This document shows, piece by piece, positions 11,771-22,773 of a DNA stretch of 64,000 nucleotides (within the stretch, counting starts at the first letter, position 1; the number at the start of each line of letters is the position of its first letter). The notes below the pieces were generated by a model. It saw only the letters and a program-made list of their open reading frames with translations. It did not search any database and was not told the DNA's origin. Where the stretch lies: the NCBI GenBank assembly GCA_030549175.1, contig JAUKUA010000003.1:4836001-4900000 (forward strand). Reading direction: 5' to 3'. This DNA comes from Lasiosphaeris hirsuta. Its lineage: Eukaryota > Ascomycota > Sordariomycetes > Sordariales > Lasiosphaeriaceae. Both the position numbers and the translations under genes were made by a program.

Positions 11771-13759
11771 ATGCCCCTTACCACGCCGTCCGTGTACCCG
11801 CCGCCATCGGCCGAGTTTATGAAATGGCCGAGTCGGAGGAGCGTCGTGCACAGCACCAAGGGCATGGTTGCCTGTTCGCAGCCGCTGGCCGCGAAATGTG
11901 GAATTGATACCCTGAATGCCGGCGGGAATGCTGCTGTGAGATTCCTCTGCTTGATACAGTTTAAGTACCTTACTCGAGCTGACTAACACAGACTCACAGG
12001 ATGCCGCTGTTGCTGTGGGTATGTGAGCATATTCCTCGTTATCCAAGCGCATAACTGACCATACGTCTCCAAGCGGCTGCCTTGAATATGACGGAGCCCT
12101 GTTCGACGGGCATCGGTGGAGACATGTTCTGTCTGTACTACGACGCCGCTACGGGGAAGGTCTCGGCCCTCAACGGGTCAGGCCGCTCGGGTTCCAAGTG
12201 CACGCTCGAGACGATACGGCAAAGCCTGGGCATTCCTGTCGGTACCGCGGGCAAGATCCCCATGAGCAGTGTCCAGGCCGTTACAGTTCCCGGCGCAGCG
12301 GCCGGCTGGATAGACACGGTCGAGCGCTTTGGCAGCGGAAATCTAACACTCGAGCAAATCCTTGGGCCCGCCATTGAGTTGGGAGAAAGGGGGTTTCCTG
12401 TGTCAGAGCTGACGGCGTATTTTGTAAGCCCCCGAGCCCCCCTACCTGTGCTGGTACAAGCTATCAGAGCACGTCTCACCTTTTTCTTCTATTTAGTGGC
12501 AGCGTTCAGAAAAGAACATCCGCAATGCATCCCCCAACTTCGCCGAGATGCTCAAGGATGACCCGTCCTCACCCGACGGCGTCCGGGCACCTCGCGCAGG
12601 CGATATCATCAAGCTGCCCAACCTCGCCCGGACTTTTCGCACCCTCGCCAAGGAGGGCAAGAAGGGTTTCTACACCGGCCGTATCGCCGAAGAACTTATC
12701 AAAGTGGTGCAAGATCTGGGCGGCCATCTCACCCTTGCTGACCTCCAGCATCACCTCGGGGCAGGTAGTGAGCCCGTAGAGCCCATCTCGATCAAGTTTA
12801 CCGGCCAGGACCTGGGCCCGTCAGAGGGCGTTGAGCTGTGGGAGCACCCGCCCAACGGACAGGGGATTGTAGCCCTGATGGCTCTGGGCATCCTCTCCTC
12901 CCTTGAAGAAACCAAGGCCATCCCAACCTTCACCCCCTCGGACCACAACACAGCCCCGTACCTCCACGCCATCGTCGAATCCCTGCGCATCGCCTTCGCC
13001 GACGCCTCGTGGTTCGTGACGGACCCCAACGTCACCCCGGTCCCCACGGCCTCGCTCATCTCCCCGTCCTACCTCGCCTCCCGCGCCGAACTCTTCTCGC
13101 CCTCGCATGCCTCGGACGTCCTCCCGCACGGCTCGCCCGCCCTCTCGTCGTCCGACACGGTCTACTTCGCCGCCGCCGACGGCGCGGGCAACGCCATCTC
13201 ATTTATAAACAGCAATTATGGCGGCTTCGGCACATGCATCATCCCGGCCGGGTGCGGCTTCACGCTGCAGAACCGCGGCGCCAACTTCAGCCTCGACGCC
13301 GCCCACCCCAACGTCCAGGCGCCGCGCAAGCGGCCCTACCACACCATCATCCCCGGCCTCGTCACCAACGTCGCTGACGGCTCACTGCACTCGGTGTTCG
13401 GCGTCATGGGCGGGTTCATGCAGCCCCAGGGCCACGTGCAGGTCCTGCTCGGGCAGCTCGTGGGCGGGCTGAATCCCCAGCAGGCCCTGGATGCGCCGAG
13501 GGTGTGCATCGGCGCCGGCATGCCTGATGAGGGCGATGTCTATGACCGGACCGTGTATGTGGAGGAGGGGATGCCGGCGGAGGCGGTCGAGGGGTTGAGG
13601 GCGCTGGGGCACGCGGTTGAGGTGGTCAAGGGCGAGAGACGGGCGCTGTTTGGGCGCGGGCAGGTGGTGAGGTGGTCGGTTGACGAGGTTGAGAGGGGGA
13701 CTGGGGTTTGGTCGGCCGGGAGTGATATGCGCGGGGATGGGGCGGCGTATCCGGCATGA
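11771..13759 (+). CDS. Gamma-glutamyltransferase family protein (Ntn hydrolase)
   Basis: Self-cleaving N-terminal nucleophile hydrolase; family members cleave gamma-glutamyl bonds such as that of glutathione, or act as related acylases. Exons are 11771-11935, 12000-12018, 12074-12423 and 12497-13759, giving 598 aa. Exon 2 is only 19 bases, but it supplies DAAVAV, which completes GGNAADAAVAVAAALNMTEP, and all phases agree. Motifs in order are GGNAADAA, STGIGGDMF, the LNGSGRS pocket, and PNGQG near residue 295. The processing site is SSDTVYF with the likely catalytic Thr399, followed by GNAISFINSNYGGFGT, LQNRGANFSL and GVMGGFMQPQGHVQ. Large and small subunits of about 398 and 200 residues match the family. 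No signal peptide or membrane anchor is seen, so the enzyme is probably intracellular. DTVYF and SNYGGFGT resemble YwrD-like members more than classical secreted GGT, so the substrate is uncertain. Confidence 0.9.
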
Positions 13760-14280
13760 GGAACGGGAATTTGGAGACGTGGGTGGTAAAGAGATGTTTC
13801 CATCGGGTTAATGAGCACAAGTCCAGTGTTTCTGGCGCCAGACCGGCAGGCGCTGGAATGTAAATATAAGCCTACGGCGTGGCGGACGATAGGTTCAAGG
13901 AATAACCACTGCTTCATTTGTCTAAGTTTCTCATTTCCCTCGCATATATCTACAAGAACCTACTTGTCCACTACCCTCAATTCCTCTGCCCATCTATTAG
14001 CCCCCAACTATCAGCAGAAATCTAAACCTGATATATATCTCTCCCTTGTATGTGCCCCTCCTCATAAATCTTGTTCGCCAGCCTAGATATCTTGTGGGTT
14101 TGACATCCAACGACGCCCTCACCCCAATCTCACTTGCCGTGAAGGTGTGCCCATGAACAACAAGTCCCAGCCAGGAAGAAAAATGTTTTGTTACAAAAGT
14201 CTAATAAGCCTGCATGGTATCGTATCTTCACAATGCCCCAGTATTTTTATCATACCATGGTATCCCAAATCGCTCATTTT
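13760..14280. other. convergent 3' regions of the GGT gene and grx5
   Basis: 521 bases between two stop codons, AT-richer than the flanking coding sequence. Only 3' UTR sequence is expected here; the overlapping ORFs have no features of interest. Confidence 0.35.
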
Positions 14281-14986
14281 CTACTCTTTATTTGCCTCAG
14301 CAGCCTCGCCCTCGGCCTCTTCCCCCTTGACCAGCACCTTCTTCTCATCCAGCAACTTCGCCAACTCCCCATTCTGGTGCATCGACACGATAATGTCGCA
14401 CCCGCCCACAAACTCCTTATCGATGTACAGCTGCGGAATCGTCGGCCAGTCTGAGTACTCCTTGATGCCTACCCCCCCCCCCCCAGTCAACGCAGCTCCA
14501 CAGGGATAAAAAGAAGAAGACAAAAAACTCACCCTGCCTCAGCTCGGCATCTTCCAACACGTTGAACGCGGCAAATTTGTCCGGGTCCACGCCCTGCAGC
14601 CCCAGGATCTGGATGCTCGCGCGCGAGAAGCCGCACTGCGGCGTCTCGGGCGTACCCTTCATGAAGAGGACGACGGGCGCCGAGCCCACGGCCTTGTCGA
14701 TTGCCTGGCGCGTCTGGTCCGAGAGCAGGCGGCGGAGGAGGAGCGAGGGCGGCGCGGTCCGGGACCGGAGGAGTGGGTGCGCGCCCGAGGAGGAGGAGGA
14801 GAATGTGCTAGTGGCGGTGGCGGGGCGGAGGGCGGCCGTGGAGAAGGAGGCTGCTGTGGTTGGGAGGGCAGTGGCGGATTGCCGAAGCAGGCGCTGTTTG
14901 CGACTTGTTAGCTGGGATGCGCTTCGTTTGGGGGGGGAGGGATTGCAGGAAAGACGTACCCGTGAGAGAATTGACCGTGACAACAT
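14281..14986 (-). CDS. grx5: Mitochondrial monothiol glutaredoxin Grx5
   Basis: CGFS-type glutaredoxin that carries and delivers iron-sulfur clusters in mitochondria. Exons are 14986-14960, 14893-14533 and 14468-14281, giving 191 aa. The first about 65 residues are rich in Ser, Arg, Ala and Leu and nearly lack acids, as expected for a mitochondrial presequence. The core begins TRQAIDKAV, followed by [17 protein letters not shown] with the single active Cys96, then [20 protein letters not shown], which holds the TIPQ (TVP-loop) and GGCD glutathione-binding positions. A Glu/Ala-rich tail ends the protein. Intron 1 (66 bases, GTACGT, GCTAAC, ACAG) has no in-frame stop, so an unspliced reading would insert 22 residues in the presequence. 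Intron 2 has a run of 13 G directly before its TAG acceptor. ATG 14986 is the first ATG in frame. The gene is convergent with a GGT gene, also glutathione-linked. Confidence 0.95.
14472..14484. repeat. C13 homopolymer in grx5 intron 2 (G13 in the transcript)
   Basis: Thirteen C on the plus strand, read as G13 in the grx5 pre-mRNA, next to the TAG acceptor at 14469-14471. It takes the place where a pyrimidine tract would normally lie. Confidence 0.9.
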
Positions 14987-15784
14987 GGCTGTGAGAAGTG
15001 AGGGTTTGGGAGGGCAGCTGTGGTGTTTTCGGGCTGCGATGTTGCAGGTCAAGAATCGGCTCAAGAACTGCGGTCAGTGGGTCAATAGATTGTTAATCAC
15101 GACTTTCTGATGATGCAACTGGATTGCTCAGTCCCTACGGCCCCACCCTTAGCTAGCCGGAGCAGTGCCGCCACCAGCCGTTTGGGCGAGGATTTATCGG
15201 GGTTAGGGTTGAGCATGTTCAAGTGCTCGGCTTCCAGACTTCAAGTTACCTTCCTAGTGAAGCATCTACTATAGTAATACTTTACCCAAGAGCTTGTACC
15301 ATCAATTCCATCTTAAACAACTTGCATATCGAAGCAAAGCTGGCTGTTTGAACCCCCTGTCATCTAGTAGTTTCCCACTAGACTAGACCCAGTTAAACGG
15401 TGCATCCCTTGAGCTGACGGGACCATGGTCCAAGGAACCAAAAAGCTAACACTTCATTGGTCTTGAGTACAGAGCTCGGAGAAGGATTCATGATCGTCCT
15501 CCGATATCCGTACTCTGTTACGGAGTATCACAGCCACATCGCATTTAAATATCTACTTGCCAGGTAGAAACCCTAAAAGTATTGGGTGGGTTACCATCTC
15601 TCTCACATAGATCCCCTGAAGCTCAGGCTCCTTATCGCGCATTGAATTGTGGGCCGGGGTCATCAAGTCTTTGCTACATTTATTCTCTTACACTTCATCG
15701 GCTTCCCATTTCCTTACCTTTGCAATCTTCCCAATCATTTCACTTACAGCTCATAACCCAATCAACACAAACGGAGCCTTCAAG
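14987..15784. promoter_or_regulatory. divergent spacer between grx5 and the short-chain dehydrogenase
   Basis: About 800 bases holding both promoters. An imperfect inverted repeat (ATATCCGTA at 15504-15512 and TACGGAGTAT at 15519-15528) is the only structured element I noticed; its role is unknown. Pyrimidine-rich leader sequence precedes the dehydrogenase start. Confidence 0.35.
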
Positions 15785-16902
15785 ATGCCTGTCTCGCCAA
15801 TGCAAGTTAATCCCACCTCTCTCTCGGGTCAGATACTTACACGCAATGCAGACCCCTCCCCCCCCCCGGTTCTTCCTGGACATAATCAAACACCAATTAA
15901 CGTCCATCCCCATACTCACAACCGACTACACCGGCCAGACCATCATCGTCACCGGTGCAAACGCCGGCATCGGTCTCGAGGCCGCACGACACTACGCCCG
16001 CCTTGGCGCCGCCAAACTCATCCTCGCGTGCCGGAGCACAGCCAAAGGTGAAGCCGCCAAGGCCAGCATCGAAGCCAGTCTCGCCACTCCCGGCGTAGCC
16101 ACCACCGAAGTCTGGCCGCTTGACCTGTGCTCGTTCAAGAGCGTCCGGCACTTCTGCCGGCGCGCCGACACGACCCTCTCCCGGCTGGACATCTTCCTCG
16201 CCAACGCTAGCATCTCCACCTTCAGGTATACCGCGGCTCCCGACGCGGGAGGCTACGAGAGCACCATCGCAACCAACGTTGTCTCCACCTTCCTCATGGC
16301 CTTCATGCTTCTCCCCTCCCTCCGCCGTACCGCTACACAGCACAACACTACCCCGTACTTGACAATCGTTACCTCTGACAGCCACATCTTCGTACGTCCC
16401 CTCCCCAACCCCCCTAATCCCCAAACCTAACTCCTAACCCACGCAGGCCGAGTTCTCCGAGCGCAACGCCCCAGCCATATTCCCCACCTTCCTCACCACC
16501 TCGTACCCCATGACCGACCGCTACACCACCTCCAAGCTCCTCAGCCTCATCCTCACCCGCGAGCTCGCGGCCCGCGCCCCCTCACTGGTGATCATCAACT
16601 CCGTCAACCCCGGTTTCTGCCGCTCCACCAACCTTTTCGACAGCTGGCCGGTCCTCGCCGCGTGGCTGCTGCGTGTCGTTTGCTTCCCGCTGAGCCGGTC
16701 CGCCGACACGGGGGCCCGGGTGTTGCTGGCGGCAGCGGACGGGGGGCCGGAGAGCCACGGTGCGTATCTCGAGAGCGGGCGGGTGTCAACGCCGAGCGGA
16801 TATGTAAGGTCGGTGGAGGGTGGCGCGATGCAGAAGAGGCTGTGGGGGGAGTTGATGGGGATTCTAGAGGGGGTTGAGCCAGGGGTTAGCAAGGGAATTT
16901 GA
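15785..16902 (+). CDS. Short-chain dehydrogenase/reductase (retinol dehydrogenase-like)
   Basis: NAD(P)-dependent oxidoreductase of the classical SDR family; substrate unknown. Preferred exons are 15785-15805, 15852-16391 and 16447-16902, giving 338 aa. The cofactor motif TGANAGIG lies near residue 41, followed by ACRS (NADP-type selectivity position), LANAS in place of NNAG, the catalytic Ser in VTSDSH, and YTTSK with the catalytic Tyr and Lys about 213 and 217. A PG motif follows in NSVNPGF. The start is uncertain. ATG 15785 has the better context but needs a 46-base first intron with a weak GTTAAT donor. ATG 15846, in frame without that intron, would give 333 aa. If unspliced, the upstream ATG opens an overlapping out-of-frame ORF. 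Intron 2 (GTACGT...GCAG) is clear. A run of ten C lies just after the alternative start. Confidence 0.85.
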
Positions 16903-17551
16903 AGCGAGCTTGAGAAGTTTGAGGAGGATGTGAACGGCAAAATGTTGGCCGAGGTATGTGATGAAATCGATCGATCGAAGAAGCATGGTGAGAACCGAGA
17001 AGACGGTGATCGCCAAGTGACAACCCGTAACCCCACCTTACCCCGCAATCCCACCACAAACCCCACGGCGAATGTCAGCAGGGTCCTACCCAGTGCCTCG
17101 GTACCTTGATTTCCCCTCTTTCCCGGTCGATGATAACCCCTAGGCCTAGTCCACATCACGCAGGAGTGGAACCGTCACTGTGCCCTCCGCATGCATCTGC
17201 AATCCCGTGAACCAGTCCAGCTACCTTAGATCTAACGTCCTCCCCTTCTGGATCGATGTGATTGAAGGAATCCCAAAGGGGGGAGGGGGGGAATTGTTAG
17301 CTCTTGAAGTTTTGTTCGCTCCATCTCCTCATATTCCGCCTCGTATCCAAGATCGACATCCCAATCCCGAGGCCCTGTTTCAGCTTCACTCAACAAACCT
17401 CTCTCCATCCGGTACTCTTTCCATGTGCACAGACACACCTCAAATACTCTACTGTGTACACTCAAAGTACACATCTACCACATCTAGATAAACGCCACTG
17501 TGCCACACCGTTGTACAACCCTCCACAGACCCCCGAACTCTGAATCACAAA
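16903..17551. other. spacer between the dehydrogenase and the CoA racemase
   Basis: This holds the dehydrogenase 3' UTR and the racemase promoter and leader. It is rich in CCACC and CACAC near 17460-17540. I see no other gene. Confidence 0.35.
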
Positions 17552-18750
17552 ATGTCCACCGCGCCACCCCCCTTACGGGCCTCAGAGTCCTCGAATTTGC
17601 CGGTCTCGCCCCGGGCCCTTTCGCCGGGCTTCTCCTCTCCGACGCCGGTGCCTCCGTTCTCCGCATCGACCGCATCTCCCCTGGCAGCTCCCCCCTTCCG
17701 ACCGGTGACCTCCTCACCCGACACAAGGCTTCCATCGCCGTCGACCTCAAGTCGTCCGCTGGAGTTGCCCTCGTCTGCCGACTCGCCCAGCACGCTGATA
17801 TCATAATCGACCCCTTTCGTCCTGGTGTGATGGAGAAGCTCGGTCTCGGGCCATCTGTCCTCCGCGCCGCCAACCCCCGCCTTATATATGGTCGGCTAAC
17901 GGGATTCCGTCGTGACGGCCGGTATGCCACCATGGCCGGCCATGATATCAACTACCTCTCCGTGTCAGGGGCTTTATCGCTCTTGGGGCGTAAAGGGATC
18001 CCACCGACACCGCCGGGAAACATTCTCGCTGACTTTGCGGGGGGTGGTGCTACCCTTTTCCAGGGAATACTGCTCGCGCTCTTGGCGCGCGAGCGGACGG
18101 GCCATGGCCAGGCCGTCGAGGCGAACATGGTTGATGGCGTTTCATACCTTGCCACATTCCCGCGTTTTGCTCTCAAGACACCCCTTGGGGGCCGACCGCG
18201 CGGTGAAAACATGCTGGACAGCGGATGTCCGTACTACGACACGTACGAGACGGCCGATCGTAGGTTCATGGCGGTCGGAGCGCTAGAGCCTCACTTTTAT
18301 GCCGCTTTCATCAAGGGGTTGGGGCTGGATGGCCAAAAATGGGAAAGTAGGCAGTTTGATCGCGACCACTGGCCCGAGATGAGGAAGGCATTTGAAGAAA
18401 CGTTCAAGACCAAGAGTCGTGATGCGTGGGAAGCCGTATTTGATGGAACAGATGCCTGCTGTACGCCTGTGCTCGAGTATACAGAGATGGAACATAATCC
18501 GGCCCGAGAGGGCGACCAACGGCCGTTTGTTACCCTGGAAGAATCCCCATGTCTTGCAGTCAGGCGGGACGCTTCTCAGCCAAGCCATGGCCAGGGGCCA
18601 GGTGTAGAAGGTGAAGGCTATGTCGGAACCCCCCTGGTTCCCGGCGAGGGAGGTGTGGCCGTAGTAGAACAGTGGCTCAAGTGGACAGAGGGAGACGAGT
18701 TTACTGTTCAAAATGGGGTTTTGGTGATGAAGGACAAATCAAGATTATGA
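17552..18750 (+). CDS. Alpha-methylacyl-CoA racemase (family III CoA-transferase), start shifted by one base
   Basis: Enzymes of this family epimerise 2-methyl-branched acyl-CoA for beta-oxidation, usually in peroxisomes or mitochondria. The large frame (codons from 17572) encodes LTGLRVLEFAGLAPGPFAG, then GHDINYLSVSG with the expected catalytic His, ILADFAGGG with the expected catalytic Asp, and CTPVLEYTE. It is close to full length at about 392 aa. The natural start ATG at 17552 (context CACAAAATGTCC) encodes MSTAPPP and then runs out of frame: the C6 run at 17567-17572 is one base too short, or two too long, to join it to LTGLRV. Upstream in this frame there is no ATG before a TAG at 17485. 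So this is either an indel (real or assembly), a non-ATG start, or an unseen upstream exon. No clear C-terminal peroxisomal signal (ends KSRL, only loosely SKL-like). Confidence 0.88.
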
Positions 18751-21700
18751 ATCGCCCCCGAGAGCTAGAAGGGATGGTGATTATAAAACAGTAAAGCAAT
18801 CCTTGTCAAGAGAATGGTGCATGGCGAAGTGCATCCTCGCGTATGTTTGCCGCCCCCGAGTGCTTTTTGTGTGGCATCTACCACGGTAGGAAGCTCAAAA
18901 GCAGGTTCCCCTCTTTTTGGACATGTGCACTCCCTTCCAGAATCACTTGCCCAGCATCTTATCTCTGGTCAGTCTCGGGGGGTTCGTATGCAGAAAACAC
19001 GGCAGGCGTTCAACACATGGGCGCCTGCAGGCTGATTAACGGACGAACCCCAAACCACGGTCTTGGGTCTCAAAGGTGATGGTACCTTTTTCGCCTCATG
19101 TACGTGCTTTTGGTCGTACGTGCCATCCCGACGCGGTGCTAGGATGGGCTAGGGGGAGGGTTTGGGGGAGGAGATGGGGGATCCTCGCGTGACATGACTT
19201 CTGAGTCTTTTAAACGCGGGCGTTTGTCGGCCGGGACGAGTGGCAAGACAACAATGTCGAGGCAGCGATGCAATGAAAATGTGACGGAAGTCGCTTTCAG
19301 CCTTGTGAAGAGGATGGAAGAGATTTGGTGAGGGTTGCGGGTAATGCTTCAGGGGGAAGGGGGAGGCGTGGGGAGGTGCTTGGGATTAGAAACCAAAGAG
19401 GCTTGGGGCCTCCTCCAGCTTAAGTATGAATGCAGGTCAGATGAGAGCTTTCTCATGCCAGTCAGACTTGACCCTTTTCTTCTAAACACTTGTGCTGAAA
19501 TTTGGATATCTCATCCGATAAAATTCTGTTTGCTTCCTTGGCACTCTCTCATTTGGACGCGGCCGAAGCGGGAGGGCTGTAGACGGGTGGATAGTTGCCG
19601 TCGGGGGCTCTAATCTGGCGGCTGAGATAGTTTCTTTTGACCTGTCGACAGTTTACCTGACTGTTTTCGTGGTGTGTCGACATGGCACGAACAGGGCTGT
19701 TAGTCGTACCTTGGTGTCCATGTTGTCGACCTGCGAGCGTGGGATGAGGCGTGGGGAAAAAGCAACCTAGGAGCCCTGGACATGCTGAGATTGCTTGACC
19801 GCCTGCCGTCGGCAGCCAATCCTGATGGGCTCTCCGTACACCGGGATCCCCCCCGTATCTCTTTCTCAGTTATCCAAAGGAATCCCAAGGAGTCGGGTGT
19901 GGTCGATTGGTGTTACTTCTTTTCTTGCCGTGCGTCAGAAATACACACGGCAGAACGTGCATGTAACATTTAGGCCGCGTCGGATGGGTGCCGCCCTGCC
20001 TATTCCAGTTTCTCTCGCATCATTGATCCGAGACAACCTCAAGGTTTTCGAAGGGCAAGTGCAATTGACATCTGACATTTGACATTTGACATTTGACGAA
20101 AAAGTGGGTGGGTGGGTTTCTTGCTCATGACATTTCTGCCCAGAACTTGAAATTGGGTGCTACGTTGGTGGTGTTCCTCGTGTCAGTCACTCTTTCCTCT
20201 TGGAGACTTGCAAGTCGTGCTCTCAATCTTCGAGAAGGAAGGAAGGACAGGGCCAGGGAGAATAAGGTGTGTGCAGCCGGAAGGAACTCGGTCAGAAATG
20301 CTCCGATGACGTGCAAAAAGAAAACTGACGTGCAATTGATTGCCACAGGCTACTTGAAACGACCGGATATCTATCAACAGGCCTGTTCTATGTTTCAGCT
20401 CACCTCACCGCAATCGGTGGCCCAGCATCTCTGCCAACACCAGTCCGATGGGCCAATGAGCTCTTCCGTATCCCGCGTCTCCATCTTCAGACCGACAGCG
20501 CTACTGCGAGAGCACTTCACTTCATCTCTGTTCTTGCGCCGCTCTGCCCTGCCCTAACCATGGATTGAACAATTGGGGACAGCACATTCCCATGCTCTTA
20601 ATAATCTTCTCGATGCCGTACGAATCTAGGCGCTAACAGGAGTGCAGGAAACGCCCTCAGCCACTTAGCCTTGAAGCACTCTGACAGCAGCATGTTATTT
20701 ATGCCTGAGACCCACGCCGCGTCCCTAGCCCCCATCCCATCGGGGGCTATTCCAGTAGCTCGAGCCTTGCAAGAAGAGATGAAGAAGCTCGATCTTTACC
20801 CGGAACCGGCCAGTAAAGCAAAGCTCTGCTATTCTCTCAGGCGCGCATGCACGGCATGTTTGCTGTCCCTCGAGCCCATGACTGCAGGATCTACTGGTCG
20901 GTTCTACAAAGCTAGGGGTTTGGCGGTGAGACCGTTTATGATAAAGCCAGGGTGGCTCTCTCAAACGACACTGGGGGGGCTGCCGTGACTTGCAGCTTCC
21001 GATCCACCCCGATTGCACGTACGGCATGCGATCTTACCCCGAGGATTTGGGTACTCAGGGGGCATGAGCTCAACAAATATCTCTTCTGTGTGACAAGGTG
21101 CCGAACGTCTTGGCAGACCACCCATCCCATACCACCATACTACTACAACACACGTCCGCCCGGGAAGAGCAAGGCTGGGAATGTTCGGGAGAGTAGCACA
21201 CCTTCACCGACATTGAGAGGAGCAAGCCGCTCCTCTCTGCAGGAGCTAAGACCAAAGTTACATTTTACGCATCCGAAGTGGCCTCCCAGTCGTGGCCAAC
21301 ACTCATGTATTGGCCCGGCGGTGCCTGATCCGCATACTGCAGCATCAAGAGTTGGCCGATGACTCGACGTGATGATAGCATGTCCCACATCCCCTCTGCT
21401 TATCGTGTCATACTCAGCTAGCCACCGAGACAAGTTGAGACCTAAAGCTTGCCATTCGCTCCTACGTGCGAATAGCGGTTTGAGCAACCGGAGCTGTGAT
21501 AACCTTCTTAACTCGAAGAGTCGAACGATTATCGCCTAATGTTCATTCACCCCACACCCTCTACTAGCCGCGAAGAGCGCGCTTTAATGTACTTCTCCTA
21601 GTATTCCCCCACGATGCTATTCTCCGCTTAGGCATCCTTGCCGTCATCTCTTGGTTGGTGATGTACTAGTTTAACTTCCGAGACAATAATTCGAAGACTA

Positions 21701-22773
21701 CTGTATCGCAACAACGGCCATACTGCCAGCCAGGACGCTAGTGATATGAGATAGACTCAGAGATGAGATACCCCACGGAAGAATTCTGGTCTGGCACATA
21801 ACCATCACGAAAGCCGTGACTCGGCTTTGCTTGATGTGCTTGTCCCGGTCTCGGCGACAGCACAATCCCCACATTGGCTGGCTTTCACACAAGATCCAAC
21901 TGCCTGACCCACGGTAAGCTTAACCCCTGACATACCTGCGCCATATGGGCATCTGGGTCTTCAATACGGCCTGGTATCGTGTTGAGGGCTACGCGCTGTA
22001 CCAAGGCTCGGCCCGTCCATTGTCACAGCCCAGACCCGCCCGGTCCAGAAGACGCTTTGCAGTAGAGAACGGTTCATTGCGAGCAAATATCGTGGGCCAC
22101 ATCTCGCAAGATTCATGCTGCCACTTCCAACCTCTCCTGAACATTGCCCGGAGCTTCTAAGCCTTCTCCCAATTACTAGTAGCACAATACCTATCAAAAA
22201 TATTTACTGCCTACTACCTGTTTCTGGCGCTGGGAGGGTGCCATCCGGTGACCCCTTACACTTTTAGCCCAACTTATTTACAACAGCCTTGTTAGACGTT
22301 CTAAATGCGGACACAAGGCCCAGCAACTCGGCATCTTAGCAAGTAATTGCATTGAATGAATGGCAAAACGAAAAATATTGATTCCTCGCAACAGTGTAAA
22401 CAAACTCATGAATCTACCAATGGTATCGCAAACCCCAAAAAGGACCAAACCCCAGCCTCCAATCACAAACCGTAGAGCAGGTAGATACAGAGAAGAATGG
22501 CGCAGAAGAACCATCAAATTCCCATCTCCAGCATCACTGTTGACAATCTCTCTCTCCTTTATTCAGCAGACCATGAAAGCCTCGAGGGAATTTATTATTT
22601 CTCAACTCAGTCACATGCTCGCTGCTCCCATTTCGTGTTTCCCAAACGCTGACACATAGTTTCTTCATAAACCCGACACTCCACACCATCGCCCTCCCGG
22701 CGCTTGGCATAGAGAACAAGACACAAGACGCACTGTCTCTACCAACCACCAGCCCCACTCACAACCTATCACT
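18751..22773. other. 4.0 kb gene-free region between convergent genes
   Basis: No ORF over about 155 codons, and none with recognisable family motifs or a credible intron chain on either strand. The composition is mixed, with AT-rich tracts near 21,500-21,720 and 22,160-22,420. A small tandem repeat of TGACATTT occurs at 20065-20097. No transposon terminal repeats, tRNA or rRNA could be recognised by eye. It may include decayed sequence or unannotated non-coding RNA. Confidence 0.35.
20065..20097. repeat. short tandem repeat, unit TGACATTT
   Basis: About three and a half copies of an 8-base unit. The first copy differs by one base (TGACATC). It lies in the gene-free region. Confidence 0.8.

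Noticed and set aside
14987..15064. Longer Grx5 N-terminus from 15064
   Set aside because: That codon is TTG; the first ATG in frame is 14986, with good context.
17423..17528. Upstream exon for the CoA racemase ending at acceptor CCACAG 17528
   Set aside because: ATG 17423 with donors at 17454 or 17456 gives the wrong phase for the racemase frame.
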